Source: NAT127 sp041655035
GTDB taxonomy: Bacteria > Pseudomonadota > Gammaproteobacteria > Pseudomonadales > Porticoccaceae
Reading direction: 5' to 3'
Length of the DNA stretch: 32,145 bases
NCBI GenBank assembly: GCA_041655035.1
Contig: JBAZCN010000026.1
Location: 1 to 32,145 of the forward strand
Both the position numbers and the translations under genes were made by a program. Under the pieces are notes generated by a model that saw only the letters and a list, made by a program, of their open reading frames with translations, had not been told where the DNA came from and did no database searches. Of this stretch, positions 15,849-26,800 are shown piece after piece. Position 1 is the first letter of the stretch. Each line of letters begins with the position of its first letter.

Positions 15849-16318
15849 CCCGCCAGCACCACCAGATCGATGTCGAGATAGGCCGCGGCCGCCTGCTGCA
15901 GGTTATCGAGCAGCCCGCGCCGCGGAATGTCCGGCGGGTGGATGGCCAGCAGGCGCCTGGGGCCACGGCGCTCCGCCAGCTGGCGAAGAACGCCGTAGCC
16001 GCGGCGAAAACCATCGCCATCGGTTTCCACCCACAGCGCCCAGCGCCGCTGCTCGGTGGCGAGAACCGGCAGATAGGGGCTTGCCGGATCGACCGGCACC
16101 ACCCGCCATCGCCCCGGATCGCCCACCCAGCGACTGCCCGCTGCCGCCCACTGGGCCAGCACCTCGGCCACCCGAAGAAGCTGGCGCGGCGAGGTGTCGG
16201 GCAGGCCGATCACCATGAGGGTCATGGCGCCCTGCCGCGACCCGATGTCCGGCGCCCGCTCTCCCGGCTGATCCGCGGCCCACTGGCGCAGACCCGCCGC
16301 CTGATCGTCACTCAGCAT
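15845..16318 (-). CDS. FleN-position protein lacking a P-loop
   Basis: The ATG at 16316-16318 is preceded by GGAGGCGCC and overlaps the flhF stop by 7 bases, giving 157 residues. In most clusters of this type the gene after flhF is fleN/flhG, a MinD-like ATPase of about 280 residues that controls flagellar number. Here the C-terminal half (FRRGYGVLRQLAERRGPRRLLAI; LLDNLQQAAAAYLDIDLVVLAG) resembles that fold. The N-terminal strand (TLMVIGLPDTSPRQLLRV) stands where GKGGVGKT should be, but no Walker A lysines or deviant P-loop remain. It may be a shortened, non-hydrolysing FleN relative that partners FlhF. A longer in-frame extension upstream overlaps flhF and lacks support. Confidence 0.55.
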   Translation of the reverse strand: MLSDDQAAGLRQWAADQPGERAPDIGSRQGAMTLMVIGLPDTSPRQLLRVAEVLAQWAAAGSRWVGDPGRWRVVPVDPASPYLPVLATEQRRWALWVETDGDGFRRGYGVLRQLAERRGPRRLLAIHPPDIPRRGLLDNLQQAAAAYLDIDLVVLAG

Positions 16319-18549
16319 GGCGCCTCCAGGACGGGGATGGCCGCGTGGCGGATCGTCTCCCGGGCGGCGCACAGATACATCAGCGCATCCAGCAGCACCG
16401 CCGCGCTGCTGCGCCGGCGCCCGCCGAGGAGCCCCGCCAGTTCGGCGCGCAGGTCCATGGCCCAATCGTCTCCCGCCTGGTCGAGATGGCAGGCCGCGGC
16501 GGCGAGGCCGGCGGCCAGCAGCAACCGCAATTCGGAACCACAAGGTTGCCCGATCAGCGCCGGCAGCCGTTGCCAGGCGCGGCGTATCAAGGGCGGAATG
16601 GCCTCGCCATACAACTGGCCCAACAACAGGGGGGCCACGGTATCGCCGAGGCCTTCCGGCGTCAGCCAGTAACGGCGGGCCAGCACGGCGACGGAATCAT
16701 CGGCGCGGATTTCGCCAAACCAGGCGCGCAGCGGATAGTCCTCCGCGCCCCGGGCGCCCGGGCTGGCGGCGACCGCCAGCTGAGACAGCAGCAGCCGCGC
16801 CGGCTGCCCGCGCCAGCGGCAGGCGTGCTGCCCTGACGCCAGGGCCAGCGTCGCCAGCTGCGCCAGCGACTGGCGCTCACCGCCATAGATCACCCGCTGT
16901 GCCGACCGCACCTGGGACACCCAGGCATGGCCGCCGCCATCGAGCCAGGCCCAGGCGCCGGTGTCGGGCAGACCGGCCAGCAAATGGGCGGTAACCCCCA
17001 GGCCGGCGTTCACGCCGGCGAGCCGCAGCGCCTGATCCGCGGGCTGGCGATGCTGGAGAAACGGCAGTGCCAGCCAGCCGCCCCGGGCGTCGACACCGAG
17101 GTCGGGCATCGACCACTCGCAACCCGGCAAGGCGCCGCGACGCGCCCACAACATGCCGCTCGCCTGCAGCGCCGGCTGGCGCTGATCGGCGAGCAGGGCA
17201 TCCAGGCGCTGGTCGCGCAAGCTCAGCGGCAGGGCGCACAGATCCCAGGCCTCCTCGAGGGCGGCAAAGCCCCCGACCCTCGCCCGCAGCGCGGCCAGCG
17301 CCGTCGCCGCCCGGCGCCCCTGGCCGAGCAGCCCCTGGGCCCACTTGTCCGCGGCCGGTGGCGACGCCGCGGCGGCGGCCAGTGCCTCCACCGCCCGCGG
17401 GGGAGCCAGCGCCCGCGCCACCAGAGCCTCCGGGTCGACGAGCGCCAGATCCTCGGGAACCCGCTGGCCGTCGGAGACGAACAGCAGCCGCAGGCCGTGG
17501 CGAATCACCGCATCGAGCAGCGGCCCCAGGCGCCCCCCCTCGTCCAGCTTGGTGACCAGGCAATCGCGGAGTTCGGTGCCGGCGGCCCGGGCCGCCTGGC
17601 GATAGGTGGTGATGATCTCTTCGAGTATCTCCGGCTGGCTGGCGGCATTGAGCAGCAATACCAGGCGCATCGAGGCCGCCCCCCGTCCCAGGCGGGCGAT
17701 CTGGTCGATCACCCGCTGATCCCGCTGGCTCATGCCCACGGTATCGATGATCACCCGGCGCTTGCCGCGCAACCCGCCGAGCAGTTCATCCAGGGGTTGC
17801 TCGGCATCCAGGGCATGGCTGGACACGTCCAGCAGACGCGAATAGATGCGCAACTGCTCGTGGGCGCCGATACGGAAGCTGTCGGTGGACACCAGGTCCA
17901 CCTGCCCGGTGCCATGGCGCATCACATAGCGCGCCGCCAGCTTGGCGGTGGTCGTGGTCTTGCCAACCCCGGTGGAGCCGACCAGCGCCACTACGCCACT
18001 CTCATCGAGAAAGGCGTCTTCGTCGTCGAGCACCACCAGACGGTCCCGCAGCCGGCGCCCCACCCAGGCCGCCGGGCGCTCGTCGTCCGCCGCGGCCTCG
18101 CCCAGCTCGGCCGGCAGCCCGGCCAGCAGTTCGTCCGCCAACAGGGCACTGAACCCGGCGGCGAGCAGCTGTTGCCGCAGCCGCTGGCGACAATCGGCGG
18201 CCGGCTGGCGGCCGCCGGGCTCCCGCGCCAGCAACCGGCGCATATCATGCATTTCGCTGAACAGCCGCTCGCTCATCGCGTACAGCGACTCCGCCGTCAT
18301 ACCGTTGCCGCCGGGCCGCGCTTGCGGTTCGGGCGGCCGCGCCGGCTGTAGCCGCGGTGGCGGCGCAACGCTGGCGGCGGGCCTGTCCGGCTGGCCCTGC
18401 GGCGGCACCGCCGATTCGGATACCGCCAGGATCTCGACGCCTTCGTCGATCTGGCGGTTGGCGAGAATCAGCGCGTCTTCCCCGAGCGCCGAGCGCGCCA
18501 GACGCATGGCTTCGCGACTGCTGGCCGCGACAAAACGTTGGACATTCAT
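16312..18549 (-). CDS. flhF: Flagellar placement GTPase FlhF, extended
   Basis: FlhF is an SRP-like GTPase that helps place polar flagella. The N-terminal B domain (MNVQRFVAASSREAMRLARSA) and the NG domain are clear: P-loop GSTGVGKTT at residue 191 onward, VDLVSTDSFRIGAHEQL, VIIDTVGMSQRD and VTKLDEGGRLG. The catalytic region ends near residue 385. About 360 further residues follow, Leu/Ala/Arg-rich without a recognised domain, making 745 residues against the usual 400-500. This tail contains no stop codons and keeps the same high-GC codon use, so it looks like a real extension. The start overlaps flhA by 4 bases (ATGA). Confidence 0.9.
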   Translation of the reverse strand: MNVQRFVAASSREAMRLARSALGEDALILANRQIDEGVEILAVSESAVPPQGQPDRPAASVAPPPRLQPARPPEPQARPGGNGMTAESLYAMSERLFSEMHDMRRLLAREPGGRQPAADCRQRLRQQLLAAGFSALLADELLAGLPAELGEAAADDERPAAWVGRRLRDRLVVLDDEDAFLDESGVVALVGSTGVGKTTTTAKLAARYVMRHGTGQVDLVSTDSFRIGAHEQLRIYSRLLDVSSHALDAEQPLDELLGGLRGKRRVIIDTVGMSQRDQRVIDQIARLGRGAASMRLVLLLNAASQPEILEEIITTYRQAARAAGTELRDCLVTKLDEGGRLGPLLDAVIRHGLRLLFVSDGQRVPEDLALVDPEALVARALAPPRAVEALAAAAASPPAADKWAQGLLGQGRRAATALAALRARVGGFAALEEAWDLCALPLSLRDQRLDALLADQRQPALQASGMLWARRGALPGCEWSMPDLGVDARGGWLALPFLQHRQPADQALRLAGVNAGLGVTAHLLAGLPDTGAWAWLDGGGHAWVSQVRSAQRVIYGGERQSLAQLATLALASGQHACRWRGQPARLLLSQLAVAASPGARGAEDYPLRAWFGEIRADDSVAVLARRYWLTPEGLGDTVAPLLLGQLYGEAIPPLIRRAWQRLPALIGQPCGSELRLLLAAGLAAAACHLDQAGDDWAMDLRAELAGLLGGRRRSSAAVLLDALMYLCAARETIRHAAIPVLEAPC

Positions 18550-20627
18550 TGTGCAGCTCCTACCAGACTGGTGATGCGCAGCGTCCGGTCATCGGGGATT
18601 TCCGCCTGCGACATCACCACCAGATGTCGCAGCCGTCGTTGTAGAAAGCGCGCCAGCACCGGGCGCAGGAGGTGCTGGACCACCAGCACCGACGGCCGGC
18701 CCGCCGCCTCCTGGTGCGCCAGGGCCGTCTCGGTCTGCTGCAACAGGGTCGCCGCCAGGCCCGGTTCGAGAGCACCGCCGTTGTGCAGCGCCTGGGTCAG
18801 CACCTGTTCGAGCTTGGTGTCGAGGCCGATGACCTGGAGTTCTTCCTGGCCGGGGAAGCACTGCTGGGTAATGGCGCGCCCCAGGGCGATCCGCACCTGG
18901 GCGGTCAGCTCGCCGACGTCGCCCTGCTGGCCGCCGTATTCCGCCAAGGTATCGAGGATGGTGCGCATGTCGCGGATCGACACCTGTTCCTGGAGGAGGT
19001 TCTGGAGCAGGCGCTGCAATTGGGTGAGGGAGATCAGCTTGGGCACCACGTCCTCCACCAGCCCCTTGCCGTCGCCGCCGAGCTTGTCGAGCAACTGCTG
19101 GACCTCGTGGCGGCCGAGCATCTCGGCGGCATGGCGGTGGAGCAGGTGATTGAGATGGGTGGCGATCACGGTGCTGGCGTCGACCACCGTATAGCCGTGG
19201 ATCTGGGCCTGCTCCCGCTCCCCGCCATCGATCCACAGCGCCGGCAGGCCGAAGGCCGGATCCTGGGTCGGGGTGCCCGCCAACTGGCCGCTGACCTGGC
19301 CGGGGTCGATCGCCAGCCATTTATCGGGAAACACCTCGGCGCGACCGATCTCCGCACCCTTCATCATCAGCACGTAGGTATTGGCGCCGAGCTCCAGGTT
19401 GTCGCGGATATGCACAACCGGCGGCAGAAAGCCCATGTCCTGGGCAAACTTCTTGCGCACGCTTTTGATCCGGCCCAGCAGTTCGCCCTGCTGGTAATGA
19501 TCGACCATGGGGATGAGCCGGTGGCCGACTTCCATACCCAGGGTGTCGATCAGCTGCACATCGTCCCAACTGGCTTCCGGCGCTTCCGGCAGCACCGGCG
19601 CCTCGGCGGCCGCCACCGCCATCCCCTCGCTGCGCCGCCGGCGCAGCAGGTACCAGCCGAGGCCACCGAGCATGCCGGTGAACAGCAGGAACACCAGGTT
19701 GGGCATGCCGGGCACCATGCCCAGCAACCCCAGCACCCCGGCGGTGAGCAGCAGCACCTGGGGATTGACGAACAACTGGCCGATCATCTGCTGGCCGACG
19801 TCCTGGTCGGTATCGACCCGGGACACCATCACCCCCGCGGCGGTCGAGATCACCAATGCCGGAATCTGCGCCACCAGGCCGTCGCCCACGGTGAGCAGGG
19901 TGTAGGTGTGCGCCGCGGTGGCGAAATTGAGATCGTGCTGCAACATGCCGATCAACAGCCCGCCGATCACGTTGATCACCATGATCACCAGCCCGGCGAC
20001 GGCGTCGCCGCGCACGAACTTGCTGGCGCCGTCCATCGAGCCGTAGAAGTCCGCTTCCTGGGACACCGCCTTGCGCCGCTCCCGGGCCTCGTTTTCACCG
20101 ATCAGCCCGGCGTTGAGATCGGCGTCGATGGCCATCTGCTTGCCGGGCATGGCGTCGAGGGTGAAGCGCGCGCCGACCTCGGCGATCCGCCCCGCGCCCT
20201 TGGTGATGACCATGAAGTTGATGATCACCAGAATCAGGAACACCACCACGCCGACAGCGAAGTTGCCGCCCACCAGGAAGGCGCCAAAGGCCTCGATGAC
20301 CTTGCCCGCGGCATCCCCGCCCTTGTGGCCCTCGAGCAGCACCACCCGGGTGGAGGCGACGTTGAGCGCAAGGCGCAGCAGCGTGGTGAACAGCAGGATC
20401 GCCGGGAACGCGGCGAAATCCAGCGGCTTGTTGGTGAACATGCTGACCAGCAGCACCATCACCGCCAGGGCGATATTGAAGGTAAAGAAGAGATCGAGGG
20501 CGAACGGCGGCAAGGGCAGGATCATCATCGACAGGACGATGATGATCAGGATCGGGCCGGCGAGGGCGTTCATCCGCAGGTTGCTCAGCCAGGCCGCGCC
20601 GCCCAGGTATTGGCTCATTGCTTTCAT
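18546..20627 (-). CDS. flhA: Flagellar export gate protein FlhA
   Basis: FlhA forms the nonameric proton-driven export gate of the flagellar type III system. The 693-residue protein has the expected length. The N-terminal half holds about eight membrane helices, beginning ILIIIVLSMMILPLPPFALDLFF, with the FHIPEP signature RFTLDAMPGKQMAIDADLNAGLI near residues 145-170. The cytoplasmic half runs from about residue 360 to the end (LGMEVGHRLIPMVD, then VVDASTVIATHLNHLL and VLSQ-type helices). An ATG three codons later is an alternative start. The gene overlaps flhB and flhF by 4 bases each, so the three are translated in coupling. Confidence 0.97.
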   Translation of the reverse strand: MKAMSQYLGGAAWLSNLRMNALAGPILIIIVLSMMILPLPPFALDLFFTFNIALAVMVLLVSMFTNKPLDFAAFPAILLFTTLLRLALNVASTRVVLLEGHKGGDAAGKVIEAFGAFLVGGNFAVGVVVFLILVIINFMVITKGAGRIAEVGARFTLDAMPGKQMAIDADLNAGLIGENEARERRKAVSQEADFYGSMDGASKFVRGDAVAGLVIMVINVIGGLLIGMLQHDLNFATAAHTYTLLTVGDGLVAQIPALVISTAAGVMVSRVDTDQDVGQQMIGQLFVNPQVLLLTAGVLGLLGMVPGMPNLVFLLFTGMLGGLGWYLLRRRRSEGMAVAAAEAPVLPEAPEASWDDVQLIDTLGMEVGHRLIPMVDHYQQGELLGRIKSVRKKFAQDMGFLPPVVHIRDNLELGANTYVLMMKGAEIGRAEVFPDKWLAIDPGQVSGQLAGTPTQDPAFGLPALWIDGGEREQAQIHGYTVVDASTVIATHLNHLLHRHAAEMLGRHEVQQLLDKLGGDGKGLVEDVVPKLISLTQLQRLLQNLLQEQVSIRDMRTILDTLAEYGGQQGDVGELTAQVRIALGRAITQQCFPGQEELQVIGLDTKLEQVLTQALHNGGALEPGLAATLLQQTETALAHQEAAGRPSVLVVQHLLRPVLARFLQRRLRHLVVMSQAEIPDDRTLRITSLVGAAQ

Positions 20628-21787
20628 AACAGTTCTCGGTGTGATGCCGTAGCGGGCGAGTCGTCCATGCCCTCGGGAACGTGCAGGTTGGCCGGCGGCG
20701 CCAGCGGTTCACCGCCATCGCGGCGGGTGCGCTTGAGGCCGAACGACCAGGCCAGCACCTCGGCCACGGCGGTATAAAGCTCCGCCGGTATCTCCTGGTC
20801 GAGATCCACGTGGCGGTACAGCGCCCGCGCCAGGGGCGGCGCCGTCAGCAGCGGCACCTCGTGCTCCCGGCCCAGTTCGCGAATCCTCGCCGCCACCGCA
20901 TCGACGCCCTTGGCCACCACCCGCGGCGCCGCCATCCGCGTTTCGTCGTAGCGCAACGCTACCGCGTAGTGGGTCGGGTTGGTGACGATCACATCGGCGC
21001 CCGGCACCTTGCTCATCATCCGCCGCCGGGCGACGGCCTGCTGCTGCGCGCGAATACGCCCCTTGACGTGGGGGTCGCCATCGGATTCCTTGTGCTCCCG
21101 CTTCAGTTCCTCCTTGCTCATCCGCAGCTTCTTGGCGTGATGCCAGAGCTGGTAGGGCACATCGATCAGGATCACCACCACCAGCGCCAGCACCATCAAC
21201 CCGCACGCGCTGGCCGCCAGCCGCAGGGCATTGACCAGCGCCTGATGGACGGGCTGGCCCATCAAGGCCATGAACTCGCCGATCCCCGATACCAGGAACC
21301 AGGTCACCACCCCGCCGACCAGCAGCGCCTTGGCCACCACCTTGGCGAGCTCCGCCAGCGCCTGCGAGGAAAAGATCCTCTTCAGCCCTTTCAGGGGATT
21401 GAGCTTGGACAGCTGCGGCTGGAGCGATTTGGCGGACACCAGCACCCCGCCGAGCAGCATCGGCGCCACCAGCGCCACCACCACCAGCAACAGAAACAGC
21501 GGCAACAGCATCAGCAGCGCGCGCTCGCCCAGATTCCAGGCGTTGCCGAGCATGACTTCCACATCGAACGCGCCGCCGCGATCGAAGAGGAATGCCTGCT
21601 CCATCACCAGCCCCAGTTGGCTGTAGAACACGGCTCCCATCGACCACAGGGACGCCACGCCAGCGGCCAGCAGCAGGAATGTGGTCAGCTCGCGCGAACG
21701 GGCAACCTGGCCCTCCTCCCGGGCTTTCTCCAGGCGCCGTGGCGTCGCGGCTTCGGTCTTTTCCTGATCATTGCTATCGTCGGCCAT
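20624..21787 (-). CDS. flhB: Flagellar export switch protein FlhB
   Basis: FlhB sets export substrate specificity by self-cleavage. The ATG at 21787 gives MADDSNDQEKTEAATPRRLEKAREEGQVARSRE, the standard start, and puts the cleavage motif NPTH at residues 270-273, almost as in E. coli (269-272). An open frame from 21820 would add 11 residues and is less likely. Four membrane segments lie between about residues 30 and 210. The cytoplasmic domain contains SKEELKREHKESDGDPHVKGRIR and, after NPTH, VALRYDETRMAAPRVVAKG. It is the first gene of the flhB-flhA-flhF-x-flhE run; the promoter is somewhere in the 21788-22103 gap. Confidence 0.97.
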   Translation of the reverse strand: MADDSNDQEKTEAATPRRLEKAREEGQVARSRELTTFLLLAAGVASLWSMGAVFYSQLGLVMEQAFLFDRGGAFDVEVMLGNAWNLGERALLMLLPLFLLLVVVALVAPMLLGGVLVSAKSLQPQLSKLNPLKGLKRIFSSQALAELAKVVAKALLVGGVVTWFLVSGIGEFMALMGQPVHQALVNALRLAASACGLMVLALVVVILIDVPYQLWHHAKKLRMSKEELKREHKESDGDPHVKGRIRAQQQAVARRRMMSKVPGADVIVTNPTHYAVALRYDETRMAAPRVVAKGVDAVAARIRELGREHEVPLLTAPPLARALYRHVDLDQEIPAELYTAVAEVLAWSFGLKRTRRDGGEPLAPPANLHVPEGMDDSPATASHRELL

Positions 21788-22103
21788 TGCCAGCGAACCC
21801 ATCTTCAGCGAGTTGTGCACTGTGTATTGTCGGGAAATTACCAGCGCCGCGATCCGCCAAAAAGGCCGCTGAAACAGCCTCTGTTCAGCCCGCCGCCCCG
21901 GTCCGCGCGCTCAAGAAATCCCCAACCGGGGCGATATAACGGAATACGAGGGCACAACGAGAGATCCCAAACCAGCCACAGGGCCGCATTACCATGCCAA
22001 CAGCACCGCACCGCATCGAGCCCCCCGGCCTCCCGGCCCCGATGCCGGCTGCCTCGCCTCACTGCGCCAACCCCGCCAGCTCCTGCCGTCTGCACCCCCA
22101 GCC
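21788..22103. other. Divergent intergenic region flhB / hybrid kinase
   Basis: This region should hold promoters for flhB (minus) and the histidine kinase (plus). No good sigma-28 or sigma-70 pair can be named with confidence. CCGACAATAC on the minus strand near 21825-21834 is a possible but weak -10. No RNA gene or repeat is evident. Confidence 0.4.
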
Positions 22104-24949
22104 ATGAGCCAGAATCTCTACAAGCACGAACTACTGGCACTCGACCAGCACGCCATAGTCAGCGCCACCGACGCCGCCGGACGGATCATCCACGCCAACG
22201 ACCGGTTTTGCGAGATCAGCGGTTACTCGCGCGAGGAGCTGATCGGCAACAAGCACAACATCGTCAAATCCGGCCTGCATCCGCCGGCGATGTACAAGGA
22301 GTTGTGGCGCACCATCTCCAGCGGCGAGGTGTGGCACGGCGAGTTGTGCAATCGCCGCAAGGACGGCAGCCTGTACTGGGTGGAATCCACCATCACCCCG
22401 ATCAGCGACGATCAGGGCGTCGCCCGCCAGTTCATCTCGATCCGCACCGACATCACCCACCTCAAGATCACCGAAGCGGCACTGCGCCGCCAGGGCGAAC
22501 TGCAGTACCTGCTCACCGAGGCGACGGCGCTGCTGCTCAACACCACCCCCGACCGCACCGACGCCGCCATCACCCAGGTACTGCGGTGCAGCGCCGAATT
22601 CGTTCACGCCGACCACGCCCACCTCTTCCTCTATTCCGACGACCACCAGCGGATGAGCAACACCCACGAGTGGTGCGCGCCCGGTATCCGCCCCGGGCGC
22701 AGCAAAATGCAGGACCTGGCGGCCGCCGCGGTACCCTGGTGGACACACCGGATCAGCCGGCGGGGATTCATCATCGTGCCGGATGTCGCCGACCTGCCGC
22801 CCCAGGCCGGCAGCGAGCAGGTGTTGTTCGAAAGCCTGCATATCCGCTCCCTGTTCGCCCACCCGCTGCAACAGGACGGCGTCACCATCGGCTTTATCGG
22901 GTTCGGCGCCATGCGCGATGCCCGGGACTGGCGTCTGGAGGAAATCCACCCCTTCACGGTGCTCGCCGACGCGCTTGCCAGCACCATCATCCGCCACCGG
23001 GTGGAGCGTGCGCTGATCGAGCGCGAGCAGCAGTTGCGCCAGGCCCAGGCGATCGGCCACATGGGCAGCTGGGAGGCCGACGTGGTCACCGGCAAAGTGA
23101 TCTGGTCGGATGAGACGTTCCGCATTCTCGGTCACATCCCCGGCAGTTTCGAGCCGAACCTCCAGGCATTTCGCGCCGCCACCCACCCCGACCATACCGC
23201 CAAGGTCGCCGCCGCCGAAAAACTGGCGTTGCGCAGCGGCCACTTCGATTCCGTCAACAGTATCCTTCACCCCGACGGCACGGTGCGCCACGTCCATGTC
23301 CGCGCCAGGGTGGAGAAGAGCGATCTCGGCGACCCCATCCGCTACGCGGGCACGATCCACGACATCACCGAGCGGGTCGAAGCGGAAACCCGCCTGCGCG
23401 AGAGCGAACAGCGTTTCAGCTTCGCCGTCGAAGGCGCCGGGGACGGCATTTGGGACTGGAACCCGCAGACCCAGGAACTATCGGTTTCCGACCACTACGG
23501 CACCATGCTCGGCTACGACCGCGGCGAACTGACGGCAAACCCGCCGCGCTTGCTTTCCAGCATCCACCCCGAGGACCTGCCGCTGGTCGAGCGGGCGATC
23601 GAGGATTACCTGGCCGGCAAGTCCGCCAGTTACGTCATGGAAATCCGCATGCGCTGCAAGAATGGCAGCTACAAATGGGTGCTGATCCGCGCCACCGCGG
23701 TGGCCTGGAACCAGGACGGCAAGGTCACCCGCATCATCGGCATCAACAGCGACATCAGCAATCACAAAGCCGTCGAGCAGTCGCTGATCCTCGCCCGCGA
23801 GGAGGCCGATCGCGCCAACCGCGCCAAGTCCGAATTCCTGTCCAGCATGAGCCATGAACTGCGCACACCGATGAATGCCATTCTCGGCTTCGGCCAGTTG
23901 CTGGAAACCGACGACACCCTCGATGCCGAGCAACAGGACAACGTCCACGAAATCCTCAAGGCCGGGCACCATCTGCTGGAACTGATCAATGAAGTCCTCG
24001 ACCTGGCGAAAGTGGAATCGGGACGGATCGACCTGTCCCTGGAAGCCCTCGAAGTGCTGCCCATCGCCGAGGAGTGCCTGAACCTGGTCTCGCCGCTGGC
24101 CGACAGTCACCGTATCCATATCGCCCACCGGGTGCCCGGCGACATCCTGGTCCGCGCCGACCGCACCCGCCTCAAGCAGGCGTTGATCAACCTGCTGTCC
24201 AACGCCATAAAGTACAACCGCCCGGGCGGCGAAGTACTGCTCCACGCCCACTCCGCGGACAACGACCGCCTGCGCCTGCTGGTCAGCGACACCGGCCCGG
24301 GGATTCCCGCCGAGCGCATGCACGAACTGTTCCAGCCCTTCAATCGGCTCGGCGCCGAACACGGCCAGATCGAAGGCACGGGCATCGGCCTCACCATCAC
24401 CGAGCGAATCGTCGAGATCATGGGCGGCCGGGTCGGCGTCGACAGCCGCGCCGGCGCCGGCAGCACCTTCTGGATCGAACTGCCCCGCGAAGATCCGCAA
24501 CAACCGCGGGCGGAGCTCGGCGGCCCGCGCGGCGGCGCGGCGGATGCCCCCGGCAACCAGCCGCAGACCCAGCATCTCGTCCTCTATATCGAAGACAACC
24601 CGGCCAATCTCAAGCTGATGGCGCAAATGCTCGGGCGGCGCAAGCATATCAACCTGCTCACCGCCCACAACCCGGGGCTCGGCATCGAGCTGGCCCTTGC
24701 CCACCGCCCCGAGCTGATCCTGCTGGATATCAACATGCCGGGCATGAACGGCTACCAGGTGCTCGACGTGTTCAAGGCCGACGCCCGCCTGCAACGGACT
24801 CCCGTGGTGGCGATCACCGCCAAGGCCATGCCCCAGGACATCCTCCGCGGCATGGCCGCAGGCTTCAGCGACTACCTCACCAAGCCGCTGGCGATGACCA
24901 AGCTGTTCACTCTTCTCGACCGTTTCCTGTTCACCAAGGAAGACAACCC

Positions 24950-24953
<4 letters not shown>
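22104..24953 (+). CDS. PAS/GAF hybrid sensor histidine kinase
   Basis: The 949-residue soluble kinase contains, in order, PAS (about 12-125, with ANDRFCEISGYSREELIG), GAF (135-300), PAS (305-425), PAS (430-560), HisKA with the phospho-accepting His in SHELRTPMNAILGF near residue 584, HATPase (N-box NLLSNAIKYNRPGG near 696, DTGPGIP, GTGIGLTI) and a receiver domain (about 825-945, phospho-acceptor in LLDINMPGMNGY). No membrane helix is present, so it senses a cytoplasmic or diffusible signal. No clear ribosome-binding site precedes this ATG. Its stop overlaps the start of the HD-GYP regulator by 4 bases, so the two form a phosphorelay feeding cyclic-di-GMP breakdown. Confidence 0.93.
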
Positions 24954-26038
<1,085 letters not shown>

Positions 26039-26120
26039 ACGCCATGGGCGCTGGACAGGGGTCGCGATTCACGGGCCTGTCGGCATTGCGATAGGAAAAG
26101 AACGACGGCGCTTGCTGCGA

Positions 26121-26196
26121 TGCGCTTCGTTCCTCAGCACACCCTATGAAAGGCCCCTGGGGGGGAAGCATAAAGTGTGCTGAGGAACGAAGCGCA
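26121..26196. repeat. REP-like palindromic intergenic repeat
   Basis: A perfect 22-bp inverted repeat (arms 26121-26142 and 26175-26196, core GCTTCGTTCCTCAGCACAC) flanks a 32-base spacer containing GGCCCC/GGGG. The arms resemble a dispersed palindromic element common in many proteobacterial genomes (GTGCGCTTCGTTCCTCAGC...). It sits between the convergent HD-GYP and flhC genes and may also end both transcripts, although no T-run follows. Confidence 0.75.
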
Positions 26197-26266
26197 CCAA
26201 CGAAGGTGCCCCGGGGCGGCCGGTGGCGCCGGCGACCTGGTGGACAGATATCTGGCGGCGGGCGGC

Positions 26267-26800
26267 TCAGTCCTGCGCGCTGGCCTTCTTGCGGGTCTTG
26301 CCGGCGCGCGACGGCGGCTGGCAGATCCCGCAGACATAATTCTGGGAAGGACTGTGGGCGTGAACCACGAAGGAGGCGCCACAACTGTTGCAGGAGTTGA
26401 GTTCAAGCATATTGCTTTCAAAAAAGCGCACCAGCGTCCACGCCCGGGTCAGCCCAAGCACCGGCTCGACATCTTCCAGGCGCATCTGTTCGAGGTACAG
26501 CCTGTAGGCCTTGATGAAACCTTCCATGCGCTCACAACCCTGCACCTCGGTCAGTTGCCGGTAGATGTTGTAGAACAGCGAGGAATGGATATTGGGCTGC
26601 CAGGTGATGAACCAGTCGGTGGAAAAAGGCAGCATGCCTTTCGGCGGTGACACACCGCGAATTTCCTTGTAGAGCTTTACCAGCCGGCCGCGGCTGAGGT
26701 CGGTTTCGCTTTCGAGCACCTGCAGTCGCGCGCCCAGCTCGATCAACTCAATGGCCAACTGTACTTGCTGCATTTCGCTGATCAGGCTTTTATCTGTCAC
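26267..26800 (-). CDS. flhC: Flagellar master regulator subunit FlhC
   Basis: FlhC, with FlhD, forms the FlhD4C2 activator of class II flagellar genes. The 177-residue protein matches throughout: IELGARLQVLESETDLSRGRL, PPKGMLPFSTDWFITW, FIKAYRLYLEQ, LTRAWTLVRFFES, and the zinc site CNSCGASFVVHAHSP followed by CGICQPPSR. It starts with GTG after a strong AAAGGAG. FlhD is absent: the 475 bases upstream, where flhD normally sits, hold no frame resembling it. The upstream neighbour is cheZ, unlike the usual flhDC-motAB order. A partner flhD may lie elsewhere, or FlhC may act with another protein. Confidence 0.95.
   Translation of the reverse strand: MTDKSLISEMQQVQLAIELIELGARLQVLESETDLSRGRLVKLYKEIRGVSPPKGMLPFSTDWFITWQPNIHSSLFYNIYRQLTEVQGCERMEGFIKAYRLYLEQMRLEDVEPVLGLTRAWTLVRFFESNMLELNSCNSCGASFVVHAHSPSQNYVCGICQPPSRAGKTRKKASAQD

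Noticed and set aside
16927..18351. 474-codon plus-strand frame opposite flhF
   Set aside because: Gln/Gly/His-rich shadow of the FlhF frame; FlhF has clear GTPase motifs.
18672..23113. Long plus-strand frames opposite flhA and flhB (701 and 810 codons)
   Set aside because: His/Gln-rich antisense shadows of GC-rich conserved genes; the second even runs from antisense flhB into the kinase in the wrong frame.
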